From: Ilumatobacteraceae bacterium
GTDB lineage: Bacteria; Actinomycetota; Acidimicrobiia; Acidimicrobiales; Ilumatobacteraceae
DNA length: 64,000 bases
Direction: 5' to 3'
Assembly: GCA_022843125.1 (NCBI GenBank)
Contig: JALHOG010000003.1
Location: forward strand, 93,447 to 157,446
Position 1 is the first letter of the stretch. Every line of letters begins with the position of its first letter. A program made the translations under genes and the position numbers. Of this stretch, positions 1-9,421 are shown one piece after another. The notes beneath the pieces were generated by a model. It worked only from the letters and a program-made list of their open reading frames with translations. It had not been told where the DNA came from and did not search any database.

Positions 1-101
1 CGCTGACCGACGAACTCGGCGAGCGCGCGCGGCCGTAGACCGGCCTCGACCACCTCCTCGACGTCGGAGGCGACCCCTGGGTCGAGGAACTCATCCCGCA
101 C
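1..101 (-). CDS. ruvB: RuvB N-terminus (partial, cut by window edge)
   Basis: This is the first 33 codons of the Holliday-junction branch-migration ATPase RuvB; the rest lies beyond the left edge. From a GTG at 101 the frame reads MRDEFLDPGVASDVEE, then GLRPRALAEFVGQ. The last part is the conserved RuvB N-terminal segment (LRPxxLxxFxGQ) that precedes the AAA+ core. The start overlaps the last 11 bases of ruvA, giving the usual ruvC-ruvA-ruvB order. No catalytic motif is inside the window, so the call rests on the N-terminal motif and gene order. Confidence 0.85.
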   Translation of the reverse strand, partial: MRDEFLDPGVASDVEEVVEAGLRPRALAEFVGQ

Positions 102-687
102 GACGCGCCCCGAGCAGCTTCAGCGCATCACGCAGGAGCGAAGCGGCGTCGTCTGTCGACTGCAGCTCCCGGAGCGTGTCACGGATCTCGGCGTCGCCGT
201 ACCCGAGCCCGGCCAGCGCTTCGCGCACATCGGCCATCGCCGACGAGCCGCCCGAACCGGACGGGCCGACGCCCTCGAGCACGGGCACGTGCAGTCGCTC
301 TTTCAACTCGATCAGCAGGCGTTCGGCGGTCTTCTTGCCGACCCCGGGCACCAGCGTGAGCGAACCCACGTCGCCGCTCGCGACGATGTCGACGAGCGCC
401 GTGGGTGGATGGGTCGCGAGGATCGCGAGCGCCAACGTGGGGCCGACACCGTGGGCCGCTATCAACGACTGGAAGGTCATGCGTTCGTCGCGGGTGAGGA
501 AGCCGAACAGCGCCTGTGCGTCCTCACGGATGTGGTGATGGACGTAGAGGAACGCCTGTGACGACGGTTCCAGCTCGGCGAGCGCACGCTGGGTGACGTT
601 GACGACGTAGCCGACGCCGGCGACTTCGATCAGGACCGAGCCGGTGAGGTCGCGTTCGAGGACGGAGCCGCGCAGCGAGCCGATCAT
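91..687 (-). CDS. ruvA: Holliday junction branch migration protein RuvA
   Basis: RuvA is the DNA-binding tetramer that holds the Holliday junction and loads the RuvB motor. I use the ATG at 687, giving 198 aa, the normal family length. It begins MIGSLRGSVLERD, the canonical RuvA N-terminus forming the OB-fold. Two helix-hairpin-helix segments follow (around AHGVGPTLALAIL and PGVGKKTAERLLIELKERL). The C-terminal domain III (ADVREALAGLGYGDAEI) contacts RuvB. The start overlaps the ruvC stop by 4 bases, so the genes are translationally coupled. The open frame extends further upstream but only in antisense-like low-quality sequence. Confidence 0.95.
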   Translation of the reverse strand: MIGSLRGSVLERDLTGSVLIEVAGVGYVVNVTQRALAELEPSSQAFLYVHHHIREDAQALFGFLTRDERMTFQSLIAAHGVGPTLALAILATHPPTALVDIVASGDVGSLTLVPGVGKKTAERLLIELKERLHVPVLEGVGPSGSGGSSAMADVREALAGLGYGDAEIRDTLRELQSTDDAASLLRDALKLLGARRAG

Positions 688-1223
688 CGGCGGCCCCCGG
701 CTGCGGCCACGCGGCGCGACATCGGCGCCATCGCGAGGTGGCACAACGCCAGCGCTGCGGCGTCGGCTGCGTCGGCGGGCTTCGGGAGCTGCGCGAGCTT
801 GAGGCGGGCCTGCACCATCTTCTGGACCTGCTCCTTGCCGGCGCTGCCGTAGCCGGCGACGGCGTCTTTGACCTGATTGGGGGTGTACTGCACGACCTCG
901 CATCCAGCGGCTGCGGCCTCGCACAGCGCAAGACCGCTCGCCTGGCCGACGCTCATCGCGGTGCGCACGTTGACCTGGAAGAACACCTGCTCGACGGCCA
1001 CGACGTGCGGTTCGAACTCGACGAGCAAGCCGACGAGCTCGACTCGCAGCGCGGCGAGGCGTTGGGGCAGCGCGTCGGTTGGTGGCGTGCGGATCACGCC
1101 CATCGAGATCGCACGTGCGGCGCCGGGGCCCCGCCCGTCGACCACGGCGTACCCGCAGCGGGTCAGGCCGGGGTCGATCCCGAGGACACGCAGCGTGCTG
1201 GCGGAGCGATCGGCGGCGAACAC
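684..1223 (-). CDS. ruvC: Crossover junction endodeoxyribonuclease RuvC
   Basis: RuvC resolves Holliday junctions by symmetric nicking. The 179-aa frame starts at a GTG and contains the RNase H-like core: VLGIDPGLTRCGYAVV near the start (first catalytic Asp), VAVEQVFF (Glu), and KPADAADAAALALCH near the C-terminus (third and fourth acidic positions). The length fits the family, though the start adds about 11 residues before the usual first strand. It is the first gene of ruvC-ruvA-ruvB and overlaps ruvA by 4 bases. A 187-bp gap separates it from the divergent chemoreceptor gene, so its promoter should lie there. Confidence 0.95.
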   Translation of the reverse strand: MFAADRSASTLRVLGIDPGLTRCGYAVVDGRGPGAARAISMGVIRTPPTDALPQRLAALRVELVGLLVEFEPHVVAVEQVFFQVNVRTAMSVGQASGLALCEAAAAGCEVVQYTPNQVKDAVAGYGSAGKEQVQKMVQARLKLAQLPKPADAADAAALALCHLAMAPMSRRVAAAGGRR

Positions 1224-1410
1224 AGGTTCGAGACTAGCCGGGGAGTCCAGTCGAGTGGTGGCTTGTCGAGCGGCGCTCGACGAACTTCATCTCGACGTGA
1301 GGCACCGCAGATCTGAGCCAGATGTCACGTCACCTCCTTGATCTGAACGAGAGATTCCGCACTCTCCAAGAGCAAGCGGACACGCCGCCCACACGGAGGA
1401 ACCTACGGAA

Positions 1411-2874
1411 ATGTTGCAGAACGTCAAGGTGAGCATCCGGTTACCGCTCGTCCCAGCCGTCGCGCTCGTTGCACTCGTCATCGTCGCTGTCGCAGCACTC
1501 ACCACCGTCGATGCCGTCAAGGTGGGTGGGGACGTCCAGCGCGACATCGCGCTGCAGAACGAACTCCTCGCCGACATCCTGCCCCCGCCGGCGTATCTCG
1601 TGGAGGCGCATCTCGATGCACAGACGATCGTGATCTCGCTCGGCATCGACGACGTCGAACATGTTCGTGAGGTCGCCGCCGGTATGGAGGCACACGCGGC
1701 CATCTTCGACGAGCGCCATCAGATCTGGCAGGCCGCCGACATCGATCCGAACGCGAAGGACCTGATGGCCTCGGCGTACTCGACCGGGCTGGCGTACCTG
1801 GAGATCGTCATGGACGAGTTGCTGCCGGCGGCGCTCGAGAACGATCTCGCACGCGTGATGACGATCGAGCCGCTCCTGGTCGACGCGTATCAGACCCATC
1901 GCGCAGCGATTGTCGAAGCCGCCGATGCCTCGGTGGCCATCGCGCAGCAGGACACCGCGGCGGGCATCGACCTGGCTGCCGATCGTCAGCGGATGCTCCT
2001 GCTCCTGGTCCTGATCGTGATCCCGATCGTTGCGATCTCCGCACTGGTCGTGACGCGATCCGTCGTCAAGCCGCTGTCCAAACTGCGTGACCAGATCACC
2101 GGCGGTGACGCCGCCGACACGCTCGTCGCCACCCAGAGCAAGGACGAGATCGGCGACCTTGCGCGTGCGTTCGACGACTATGCGATGCGGCTCGAACTCC
2201 GGGCGGCCGAGATCGACGGGCACGCGCGCGACGCGCAGGCCCGAGCCCTCGTGCTCAGCGAGTCGGCCGAGTCGGTCAACGAGAACATCAACCAGGTCTC
2301 GGTAGCGAGCACCGAGCTGGCCGCTGCCGCCTCCGAGATCTCACGCACCGTCGGGGCTGCCGCCGACACCGCTGCCCGCGCTACATCGGCTGCGATGGAT
2401 GCGAATCAGAGCATGTCGGCCCTCGTCGAGTCGTCGGTCGGCATCGCCGAGGTCGTCGAGTCGATCCGGCAGATCGCCCGGCAGACGTCGATGCTGGCGC
2501 TCAACGCGACCATCGAAGCAGCCAGGGCCGGCGATGCGGGCCGCGGCTTCGCCGTAGTGGCGAGCGAGGTGAAGGATCTCGCCGGGCTGACCAGCCAGGC
2601 GACCGATGACATCGTCCGTCGGGTCGATCAGATCCGCGAGGACAGTGCCGCGGCCGAGAATGCGCTGATCGACATGACAGCGGTGATCCAGGACATCAAC
2701 TCGTCCCAGACCGTCATCGCTGCGGCGGTCGAGGAGCAGGCATCGACGACCGCCGAGATCGACAGGAACCTGCTCGAGGTGGCGACAACCGTCCGTCGCC
2801 TCGTCGACTCCGATGGCGCTCGACAACAGCCGAACCAGGCCCGGGGCGCAGAGCGCGTGTTGGCGTACGCCTGA
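1411..2874 (+). CDS. Methyl-accepting chemotaxis protein
   Basis: A 487-aa membrane chemoreceptor. The first transmembrane helix is at about residues 11-33 and an extracytoplasmic helical ligand domain runs from 34 to about 190. The second membrane helix (about 194-214) leads into a HAMP linker ([14 protein letters not shown]). The cytoplasmic coiled-coil signalling domain carries the conserved hairpin tip around residues 360-390 ([19 protein letters not shown], then VASEVKDLA), which binds CheA/CheW. A purine-rich GGAGGAA lies upstream of the ATG. No other chemotaxis or flagellar gene is in the window, so it is an orphan receptor here; its ligand cannot be read from the sequence. Confidence 0.9.
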   Translation: MLQNVKVSIRLPLVPAVALVALVIVAVAALTTVDAVKVGGDVQRDIALQNELLADILPPPAYLVEAHLDAQTIVISLGIDDVEHVREVAAGMEAHAAIFDERHQIWQAADIDPNAKDLMASAYSTGLAYLEIVMDELLPAALENDLARVMTIEPLLVDAYQTHRAAIVEAADASVAIAQQDTAAGIDLAADRQRMLLLLVLIVIPIVAISALVVTRSVVKPLSKLRDQITGGDAADTLVATQSKDEIGDLARAFDDYAMRLELRAAEIDGHARDAQARALVLSESAESVNENINQVSVASTELAAAASEISRTVGAAADTAARATSAAMDANQSMSALVESSVGIAEVVESIRQIARQTSMLALNATIEAARAGDAGRGFAVVASEVKDLAGLTSQATDDIVRRVDQIREDSAAAENALIDMTAVIQDINSSQTVIAAAVEEQASTTAEIDRNLLEVATTVRRLVDSDGARQQPNQARGAERVLAYA

Positions 2875-2887
2875 CGCGGGCAGGCCC

Positions 2888-3340
2888 TCAGCGGATCGCT
2901 TCGAGCTCGTTGACGAGTTCGCTGACGGGCCGATAGGTCAGCCCTGCGATCGCACGGTGGGCGTATCGGATCACGCCCTCGCGATCGATGATGAAGACAC
3001 TCCGACGGGGAAACCCGATCGGCCCGAGCGTGCCGTAGGCGGACGCCACGGTCTTGTCGGTGTCGGCGAGGAGGGGGAAGTCGAACCCGTGCTTGTCGGA
3101 GAAGGCATCGTGACTGTCGATGCCCTGCGCAGAGATCCCGAGCACCTGGGCGTCGAGCTCCCTGAACTGATCGAGACCGTCGTTGTACGCGTTGAGCTGC
3201 TTCGTGCACACCGGCGTGTCGTCGCCCGGGTAGAACACCAGCACCAGCGGCCGTCCGCGATACTCGCCGAGCGAGTACTCCCGTCCACCGGTGCCCGGCA
3301 GGGCGAAATCCGGAGCACGATCACCGACGCCGACGCTCAT
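2888..3340 (-). CDS. Peroxiredoxin, AhpC/TSA (1-Cys, BCP/AhpE-like)
   Basis: A 150-aa thioredoxin-fold peroxidase reducing hydroperoxides. The peroxidatic motif is [14 protein letters not shown] with the catalytic Cys at residue 45. It is the only cysteine in the protein, so this is a 1-Cys enzyme that needs an external thiol (mycothiol/mycoredoxin is plausible in actinobacteria, by inference). [11 protein letters not shown] at the N-terminus and [13 protein letters not shown] near residue 120 are typical of the family. Its start overlaps the yebC stop by 4 bases, making it the last gene of a pdxS-pdxT-yebC-prx run. Confidence 0.9.
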   Translation of the reverse strand: MSVGVGDRAPDFALPGTGGREYSLGEYRGRPLVLVFYPGDDTPVCTKQLNAYNDGLDQFRELDAQVLGISAQGIDSHDAFSDKHGFDFPLLADTDKTVASAYGTLGPIGFPRRSVFIIDREGVIRYAHRAIAGLTYRPVSELVNELEAIR

Positions 3341-4086
3341 CCGGCTGCTGCTTCCATGACCTCATCGGCGATGTCGAAATTCGAGTAGACGTCCTGCACG
3401 TCGTCATTGTCCTCCATTGCCTCCACGATGCGCAGCACCTTGCGCGCATCTTCGACACTCGTCACGGGGACGAGGTTCTCGGAGAACATCGGCGTGTCGG
3501 CGGATTCCACGGTGAAACCAGCCGCCTCGAGCGCGTCCTTGAGCTCGTACGCGATCGACGGCTCGGACATCACGCGCCACGCTCCCCCATCGTTGACCAC
3601 GTCGTCGGCGCCGGCGTCGATCGCCGTCATCATCAACGATTCCTCGTCAGCGGCCCCGTCGACGATGATGACGCCGCGACGGCTGAACTGCCAACCGACG
3701 GCCCCGGGCTCGGCCATCGAGCCGCCCAGCTTGCTGAAGATCGCCCGGACCTCCGCACCCGTGCGGTTGCGGTTGTCGGTGAGGACGTCGATCAGCAGCG
3801 CCACACCGCCGGGCGCGTAGCCCTCGTACATGATCGACTCGTAGGTCTCGGCCCCCGCCTCGCCGGTACCCCGCTTGATCGCCCGATCGACGGCGTCGTT
3901 GGTCATGCGGGCCGCTCGCGCCTTCGACACGGCGGTGCGCAAGGTGGGGTTGGCGTCGATGTCGCCGCCGCCGGCCTTGGCCGCCACCTCGATCTGCCGC
4001 GCGATCTTGGCGAACAGCTTGCCGCGTGCCTTGTCGGCCGCGCCCTTCTTGTGTTTGATCGTTGCCCATTTGGAGTGGCCGGACAT
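3337..4086 (-). CDS. yebC: YebC/PmpR family DNA-binding regulatory protein
   Basis: A 249-aa member of the YebC/TACO1 family. I choose the ATG at 4086 because [19 protein letters not shown] is the universal family start; the longer open frame upstream is antisense noise. Family landmarks follow: [57 protein letters not shown] and the [14 protein letters not shown] segment. Family members act as transcriptional regulators and, in recent work, as ribosome-associated factors easing proline-rich translation. It often neighbours pdxT and ruvC in actinobacteria, as here. Start and pdxT stop share one base (TGATG). Confidence 0.95.
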   Translation of the reverse strand: MSGHSKWATIKHKKGAADKARGKLFAKIARQIEVAAKAGGGDIDANPTLRTAVSKARAARMTNDAVDRAIKRGTGEAGAETYESIMYEGYAPGGVALLIDVLTDNRNRTGAEVRAIFSKLGGSMAEPGAVGWQFSRRGVIIVDGAADEESLMMTAIDAGADDVVNDGGAWRVMSEPSIAYELKDALEAAGFTVESADTPMFSENLVPVTSVEDARKVLRIVEAMEDNDDVQDVYSNFDIADEVMEAAAG

Positions 4087-4709
4087 CAGTTGGTCTCCGT
4101 GATGCTCTCGTTGACGTGATGGATGTAGTGCTGTGACGCGGTGTGCAGGAACTGGTCGTGCAGGCGAGCGTCGCGCGCCAGCTCCGGATGGAACGAGACG
4201 ACGCTGACGTGTCCTGCGCGTGCCAGGACCGGAACACCATCGTGCTCGGCGAGGACCTCGACCCCTGGACCGACCCGCTCGACCTTCGGCGCCCGGATGA
4301 AGACGCCGTGAAACGGGCCGCCGTCGATGGACGGGACGGAGATGTCTGCCTCGAAGCTGTCGACCTGCCGCCCGTATCCGTTGCGACGGACCGCGATGTC
4401 GATCGAGGCGAATGAACGCTGATCGGGTCGGCCGTCGATGACCTGGGCGGCGAGCAGGATCATGCCTGCGCACGTGCCGAACACGGGCATGCCGGTGGCG
4501 ATTCGTGCGGCGATGGGATCGAACAGGCCGCTGCTGACGAGCAGCTTCGACATCGTCGTCGACTCGCCGCCGGGCATCACGAGCGCGTCGACGCTCCCGA
4601 GGTCGTCCGGCGTGCGGACCTGGAGTGTGGACGCGCCGAGCTCAGCGAGGCGCTGTTGATGCGACGCGAATGCGCCCTGCAGCGCGAGAACACCGATGGT
4701 CGGACCCAC
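4086..4709 (-). CDS. pdxT: Pyridoxal 5'-phosphate synthase glutaminase subunit PdxT
   Basis: PdxT hydrolyses glutamine and channels ammonia to PdxS in the DXP-independent vitamin B6 pathway. The 207-aa protein is a class-I type glutaminase: it starts IGVLALQGAFASH, has MPGGEST, the nucleophile elbow FGTCAGMILLA, and the His-Glu pair in VVSFHPELA. Length and motif order match the family. It lies 39 bases downstream of pdxS and is coupled to yebC by a one-base overlap. Confidence 0.97.
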   Translation of the reverse strand: MGPTIGVLALQGAFASHQQRLAELGASTLQVRTPDDLGSVDALVMPGGESTTMSKLLVSSGLFDPIAARIATGMPVFGTCAGMILLAAQVIDGRPDQRSFASIDIAVRRNGYGRQVDSFEADISVPSIDGGPFHGVFIRAPKVERVGPGVEVLAEHDGVPVLARAGHVSVVSFHPELARDARLHDQFLHTASQHYIHHVNESITETN

Positions 4710-4748
4710 GGCGTCCCCCTGGAGGCTCCTGGTTCGACATGGCGACGC

Positions 4749-5636
4749 TCACCAGCCGCGTTCGGCGTAGCGCTGGTTGATCTCGTCCATGCCGATGCCG
4801 GTCATCGGCGCCCCGAGCCCGCGGCTCACCTTGGCGAGGATCTGCGGGTCGTTGAAGTGCGTCGTGGCTTCGACGATCGCAGCGGCGCGCCGTGCCGGCT
4901 CGTCGCTCTTGAAGATGCCGGAGCCGACGAACACGGCCTCGGCCCCGAGCTGCATCGCGAGCGCAGCGTCGGCGGGCGTGGCGAGACCGCCGGCGCAGAA
5001 CATCGGGACGGGCAGCCAACCCGATTCGGCGACCTCCTGGACGAGAGGCAGCGGCGCCTGGAGGCGCTTCGCCCAGTCGAACAGCTCGGCCGAATCGGCC
5101 TGGCCGATCTTCTTGATGTCGCCGATGATCGAGCGAAGGTGGCGGACGGCCTCGACGACGTTGCCGGTCCCGGCCTCGCCCTTCGAGCGGATCATCGCCG
5201 CACCCTCGCTGATGCGACGGAGCGCCTCGCCCAGGTTGGTCGCTCCGCACACGAACGGGGCGGTGAACTTCCACTTGTCGATGTGGTGGGCCTCGTCGGC
5301 GGGGGTCAGCACCTCGGATTCGTCGATGAAGTCGACACCGAGCGCCTCGAGGATCTGGGCCTCGACGAAGTGCCCGATGCGGGCCTTGGCCATCACCGGG
5401 ATCGAGACGGATGCCTTGATGGCCTCGATCATCTCGGGATCGCTCATCCTCGCCACGCCCCCGTCACGGCGGATGTCGGCCGGGACACGCTCGAGCGCCA
5501 TGACGGCGCAGGCGCCGGCGTCCTCGGCGATCTTGGCCTGCTCGGACGTGACGACGTCCATGATGACGCCGCCCTTGAGCATTTCGGCCAGGCCGCGCTT
5601 GACGGGGAACGAACCGGTGATCGCCTTGTCGGACAT
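4749..5636 (-). CDS. pdxS: Pyridoxal 5'-phosphate synthase lyase subunit PdxS
   Basis: PdxS builds PLP from ribose 5-phosphate, glyceraldehyde 3-phosphate and ammonia. I use the ATG at 5636 ([20 protein letters not shown]), giving 295 aa as in other PdxS proteins. A further in-frame ATG 20 codons upstream would add sequence not expected in the family. The (beta/alpha)8 barrel shows [28 protein letters not shown], the [15 protein letters not shown] segment, GEAGTGN, and the C-terminal [19 protein letters not shown] with GSGIFKS. It is the first gene of the pdxS-pdxT-yebC-prx run. Confidence 0.97.
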   Translation of the reverse strand: MSDKAITGSFPVKRGLAEMLKGGVIMDVVTSEQAKIAEDAGACAVMALERVPADIRRDGGVARMSDPEMIEAIKASVSIPVMAKARIGHFVEAQILEALGVDFIDESEVLTPADEAHHIDKWKFTAPFVCGATNLGEALRRISEGAAMIRSKGEAGTGNVVEAVRHLRSIIGDIKKIGQADSAELFDWAKRLQAPLPLVQEVAESGWLPVPMFCAGGLATPADAALAMQLGAEAVFVGSGIFKSDEPARRAAAIVEATTHFNDPQILAKVSRGLGAPMTGIGMDEINQRYAERGW

Positions 5637-5699
5637 GCTGGCCAGGTTATCCACCACGTTCGACACCTGTCCTGGTGGGAACACCACCGGCCACAAGCG

Positions 5700-6641
5700 T
5701 CACATCGAGAAGGCGCCGCGTGCGCCGAGCAGCAGGTCGATCACCGATCGATCACCTTCGCGCATCACCGACACCGATCCGAGGTCGATCCGACCGGCGA
5801 CGAGGCGGCAGTACTCGACGACGTCGAGCGCGGCCGTGGCGACGGGCGAACCCGGGCCGCCGATGTCGTATGTGCCTCCTCCGTCCCCGGTGAGGACGAT
5901 CCGCACGGGCACGACCTGGGCGTTCGGGTGCTGGAGTTGCACCAGGTAGGGCAGCCCGACCACCGAGAAGCTCGACATCGCGCGCAGTTCCACCCCCGGT
6001 GTGCGCTGCAGGGCCCGACCGATCGCACTGCGGATGTCGTCGGTGTGGGTCCAGAGCTCGAACGCCCGGGCGACGAGTGCCGACGACTGGGAGAACGGCC
6101 ATCCGTGCAGCACGGTCGGCTGCCCGGGTCGGTAGGCCTCGGAACGCACGTGGTCGCACACCCGTCGAGCGGCGACCGCCCATGCCGTCGCGGTGACCTC
6201 GGGATCGCGGCCGAGCTCGCGACGGATGGTGTCGGCGCCGAGCGTGAGGTGGTCGTCGCCTGCTCCGGACCCGTTCCCGACGCCGTCGACCGGCGGGGTG
6301 TCGAGGCCCAACCGGCTGGCCGTGTACCGCTCGATCACGAGCATGTGGCCGACGAGGCCGTGCACCGTCCAGTCGGAGGGCTCGGCCCGCCGCTCCCAAT
6401 CGAACGGGGACAAGGACTCCAGGAGCCCCCTCAGGACGGTGATTCGCCGGTGGTAGAGATCGACCGCATCGATCGCATCGCCTCCGCCTGGGGCTCGGCG
6501 CTGCGCACGCTCCAGCAGCGCAGCACGCAATCGACGCGGTGGCGCAGCGGCGCACTGCTCGTCCAGCGCAGCGAGCACCGACTCGACGCCCCACTCCTCT
6601 GCGACGTCGTCGAGACCGGGATCGTCACGCAGCCCGGTCAC
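5700..6641 (-). CDS. Mycothiol-dependent maleylpyruvate isomerase (DinB-like) family protein paired with a sigma factor
   Basis: A 313-aa protein whose central part matches the MDMPI/DinB four-helix fold. DWTVHGLVGHMLVIERY supplies the first metal His, and FELWTHTDDIRSA supplies the Glu and second His of the family's metal triad. The first 55 or so residues (VLAALDEQ, PPRRLRAALLERA) look more like the linker of an anti-sigma factor than an isomerase N-terminus. The start overlaps the stop of the upstream sigma-factor gene by 4 bases. I infer it may act as that sigma factor's partner, perhaps sensing metal or thiol state. It could also be an ordinary enzyme. Substrate is unknown. Confidence 0.65.
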   Translation of the reverse strand: MTGLRDDPGLDDVAEEWGVESVLAALDEQCAAAPPRRLRAALLERAQRRAPGGGDAIDAVDLYHRRITVLRGLLESLSPFDWERRAEPSDWTVHGLVGHMLVIERYTASRLGLDTPPVDGVGNGSGAGDDHLTLGADTIRRELGRDPEVTATAWAVAARRVCDHVRSEAYRPGQPTVLHGWPFSQSSALVARAFELWTHTDDIRSAIGRALQRTPGVELRAMSSFSVVGLPYLVQLQHPNAQVVPVRIVLTGDGGGTYDIGGPGSPVATAALDVVEYCRLVAGRIDLGSVSVMREGDRSVIDLLLGARGAFSM

Positions 6642-7219
6642 GCCAGACCAACCGGACCCCGGTCCGGGAGCTCCCGAGCGAGCCGGTCGAGCCCGCGGCG
6701 GACGAGGGCGGTGGCACTCGCCTCTGCCGTGCCGGTCCTGATTGCGAGTTCCCGGAAGGTCAGGCCCTCCAGGTGGACGAGCTCGAGCGACTCGCGCTGG
6801 TGCGCAGGCAGCTGGTCGAGCGCGCCGCGCACCCGTTCCGCCGCGAACAGGGCGATCGCGGCTTCGTCGATGTCAGGCACCGGGACGAGCGGTGCATCGA
6901 GCCAGTCATCGGAGTGCCGGGTGTCGGTGCTGGCGGTGCCCTTGCGTGTCCGGAGGAACTCGCGGGCCTGACGGCGGGTGACGGTCGCGAGCCCGGTTCG
7001 CAGCGACCCCTGCCCGGCGACGAACTGTTCGGGATGATCCCAGAGGAGCTCGAACACGTCCTGCGTGATCGCAATCGCCCCATCGCAGCCGGCGGCCCGA
7101 AGCGCGATGCCGTACACGAGCGCGCCGAACTGGTCGTAGATCGTGGCGAGTGCCGAGTCGTCTCCTGCTGCGACACGGTCGACGAGGGCACTCTCCCATC
7201 GGCGGATGCTGGCGGGCAC
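6638..7219 (-). CDS. ECF-type RNA polymerase sigma factor
   Basis: A 193-aa sigma-70 family protein of ECF size. Region 2 is at the N-terminus (LVDRVAAGDDSALATIYDQFGALVYGIALR). Region 4 is at the C-terminus (ALDQLPAHQRESLELVHLEGLTF, then the helix-turn-helix RELAIRTGTAEASATALVRRGLDRL). The linker between them is short, as in ECF factors. The start codon is GTG. It overlaps the MDMPI-like gene by 4 bases, the position where ECF operons usually carry an anti-sigma factor. The target promoters are unknown. Confidence 0.85.
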   Translation of the reverse strand: MPASIRRWESALVDRVAAGDDSALATIYDQFGALVYGIALRAAGCDGAIAITQDVFELLWDHPEQFVAGQGSLRTGLATVTRRQAREFLRTRKGTASTDTRHSDDWLDAPLVPVPDIDEAAIALFAAERVRGALDQLPAHQRESLELVHLEGLTFRELAIRTGTAEASATALVRRGLDRLARELPDRGPVGLA

Positions 7220-7301
7220 CGCACAGCATGGTAATCGACGAGCAGTCGGCGGCGATCAATCCCCGCCTCGCCGATCGTGGAGCGTCGATACGCTCGGGCG
7301 C

Positions 7302-7832
7302 ATGGCAACCCTCGTGCTCACGGTGATCGGTGACGACCGCTCCGGCCTCGTCAACGCAGTGGCCGAGGTCGTCGCACGACATGGCGGCAACTGGGAACAG
7401 AGCCAGATGGCGGAACTCGCCGGCAAGTTCGCCGGGATCGTGCTCGTCACGGTCCCCGACGCGTCGGCCGACGATCTCGTGTTCGCGCTGAACCCGCTCA
7501 CCGGGATGCTCGACATCACCGCCCAGGTCGCCGATGCCGAGATCGCCGCCCGCGAACCCCAGCGCTTCGTCCTCGACCTCGTCGGGGCGGATCGGCCTGG
7601 CATCGTGCGTCAGATCACCGAGGTGCTCGCTGCCCACGGCGTGAACATCGACCGGTTGCGCACCGAGGCGCGCGACGCTCCCATGTCGGGCGGACGCCTC
7701 TTCGAGGCCCACGCGCAGCTCGAGATGTCGGCCACCACCGACCTCGGTGCCCTTCGGGTCGCGCTCGAACGGCTGGCCGACGAGTTGATGGTCGACATCG
7801 AACTCGATGCGCGATGGCAAGGCGCCGACTGA
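7302..7832 (+). CDS. Double-ACT-domain protein (GcvR-like)
   Basis: A 176-aa cytoplasmic protein of two ACT domains in tandem: residues 3-75 (TVIGDDRSGLVNAVAEVVARHGGNW) and about 88-170 (DLVGADRPGIVRQITEVLAAHGVNI). ACT pairs of this kind bind amino acids and regulate enzymes or transcription (GcvR family). No catalytic domain is attached. I use the ATG at 7302, where MATLVLTVIGDDRSG begins the first beta strand; the open frame extends 53 codons upstream without homology. It is divergent from the sigma-factor gene with an 82-bp gap. Confidence 0.85.
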   Translation: MATLVLTVIGDDRSGLVNAVAEVVARHGGNWEQSQMAELAGKFAGIVLVTVPDASADDLVFALNPLTGMLDITAQVADAEIAAREPQRFVLDLVGADRPGIVRQITEVLAAHGVNIDRLRTEARDAPMSGGRLFEAHAQLEMSATTDLGALRVALERLADELMVDIELDARWQGAD

Positions 7833-7836
7833 GCGG

Positions 7837-8442
7837 TCAGCTACCCGCCGGCATCCGGTGCTGGACGTCCAGCCAGGCGACCACTCCCGGCGCCGTGATC
7901 ACGTGATCGGCGGCCGGCTCGATGCGGACTCGCACCGTCATGCGATCGGCCTCCGGGTCCGCCAACTCGATCCCGGCGCCGTTGACGTCTCGACGCTCGA
8001 GGTCTGCCAACGTTCCGCTGTGGATCTCGGCCGACCGGTGGAAGTCCGTGCAGTCGCCGAGCGAACCGGTGCCCTGCTCCACGGTGACATGGAGCCGTGA
8101 CGCCGCCCCGTCACTGCCGTTCGTCCGGGCTGCGAGGCGGACGTCGCCACCTCGGCGATCCCATGCCGACGGTACGACGATGCAGCCTTCCTTCACGAGC
8201 CCGGTCGCGAGACCGTCTGCTCTGACTCCGAACGACGTCGTCGCCATCGCCGGTTGCCCATCGGCGACCGTCATGCCGACCGGGAACAGCCGCCCGCCGA
8301 CGTCGCGGGTGCGCGCCGCAGGCGGATCGGCGAAGAGGGCCGATCCGATCATCACGCCGGCCGTGCTGCACAGCACGAACCAGCCGAGCACACCGTGCTT
8401 CGACACCTGTCGGACCGTCCAGTACTTCGCGAACGGCGCCAT
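7837..8442 (-). CDS. Hypothetical exported, membrane-anchored protein
   Basis: I do not recognise this gene. From the ATG at 8442 it encodes 201 aa. An N-terminal basic stretch is followed by one hydrophobic segment ([23 protein letters not shown], about residues 14-36), then an extracytoplasmic domain with beta-rich composition. That layout, with FGVRADGL shortly after the segment, loosely recalls SipW/TasA-type secreted proteins, but I see no decisive motif. Two cysteines in the exported part (KEGCIV, LGDC) could form a disulfide. It converges on the ACT gene with a 4-bp gap. Confidence 0.5.
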   Translation of the reverse strand: MAPFAKYWTVRQVSKHGVLGWFVLCSTAGVMIGSALFADPPAARTRDVGGRLFPVGMTVADGQPAMATTSFGVRADGLATGLVKEGCIVVPSAWDRRGGDVRLAARTNGSDGAASRLHVTVEQGTGSLGDCTDFHRSAEIHSGTLADLERRDVNGAGIELADPEADRMTVRVRIEPAADHVITAPGVVAWLDVQHRMPAGS

Positions 8443-8515
8443 CAGCACGCACGACCGTGTTCTCGGATGCGGGACGCTGTTCCCCAGCGTGGGACGCCGC
8501 GTCCAGACTGGCCGC

Positions 8516-9421
8516 ATGCGAACCGCTGCCATCGTCGGGTCGGGCAACATCGGCACCGACCTGCTGTACAAGCTCCTGCGCTCCGAGCACATCGAGCCCC
8601 GCTACATGGTCGGTGTCGACCCCAACTCGGAGGGGCTCGCCCGTGCCCGCGAGCTCGGCGTCGAGGCCAGCCACGAGGGCGTCGACTGGCTGCTGGCGCG
8701 TCCCGAGCTCCCCGATCTCGTGTTCGAAGCCACCAGCGCGTACATCCACGAGGGCAACGCGCCCCGCTACCTCGATGCCGGCATCCGCGCGATCGACCTC
8801 ACGCCCGCGGCGATCGGACCGTACGTCGTGCCTCCGGTCAACCTCACCGAGCACCTCGACCTGATGAACGTCAACATGGTCACCTGCGGCGGGCAGGCCA
8901 CGATCCCGATGGTGTACGCGGTCAGCCGTGTTGTCGACGTGCCGTACGCCGAGATCGTCGCGACGGTCGCGTCGAAGTCGGCCGGGCCCGGCACCCGGGC
9001 CAACATCGACGAGTTCACCCGCACCACCACCCAGGCGATCGAGGTCTGCGGCGGCGTGCAGCGCGGCAAGGCGATCATCGTGCTCAACCCGGCAGAGCCG
9101 CCCCTGATCATGCGTGACACGATCTTCTGCCAGATCCCCGGCCCTGACGACGAGGGGTACGCCGATCACGACGCCATCGTCACGTCGATCCGCGACGTCG
9201 CCGCGTACGTGCAGTCGTACGTGCCGGGGTACCGCCTCACGGTCGACCCGCAGTTCTCGGTCACGTCCGACGGCACCCACCGGGTCGCGACGTTCGTGGA
9301 GGTCGAGGGCGCCGGCGACTTCTTCCCGCCGTATGCCGGGAACCTCGACATCATGACGGCCGCCGCGACCCAGGTCGGCAACCAGATCGCCCAGCACCTC
9401 GACTCGAAAGTGACCGCGTGA
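8516..9421 (+). CDS. mhpF: Acetaldehyde dehydrogenase (acylating)
   Basis: A 301-aa DmpF/MhpF/BphJ family enzyme converting acetaldehyde, NAD+ and CoA to acetyl-CoA, the last step of catechol meta-cleavage. It shows the Rossmann motif [16 protein letters not shown], the nucleophile region [34 protein letters not shown], and a C-terminal [19 protein letters not shown] use the ATG at 8516; the frame is open upstream but [13 protein letters not shown] is the normal start. The next gene (aldolase) overlaps its stop, as expected because the two enzymes form a channelling complex. Confidence 0.95.
   Translation: MRTAAIVGSGNIGTDLLYKLLRSEHIEPRYMVGVDPNSEGLARARELGVEASHEGVDWLLARPELPDLVFEATSAYIHEGNAPRYLDAGIRAIDLTPAAIGPYVVPPVNLTEHLDLMNVNMVTCGGQATIPMVYAVSRVVDVPYAEIVATVASKSAGPGTRANIDEFTRTTTQAIEVCGGVQRGKAIIVLNPAEPPLIMRDTIFCQIPGPDDEGYADHDAIVTSIRDVAAYVQSYVPGYRLTVDPQFSVTSDGTHRVATFVEVEGAGDFFPPYAGNLDIMTAAATQVGNQIAQHLDSKVTA

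Noticed and set aside
4656..6971. A 771-codon plus-strand open frame over pdxS and the sigma pair
   Set aside because: High-GC DNA leaves stop-free antisense frames. The proteins on the minus strand are clearly recognisable, and this frame shows no motif.
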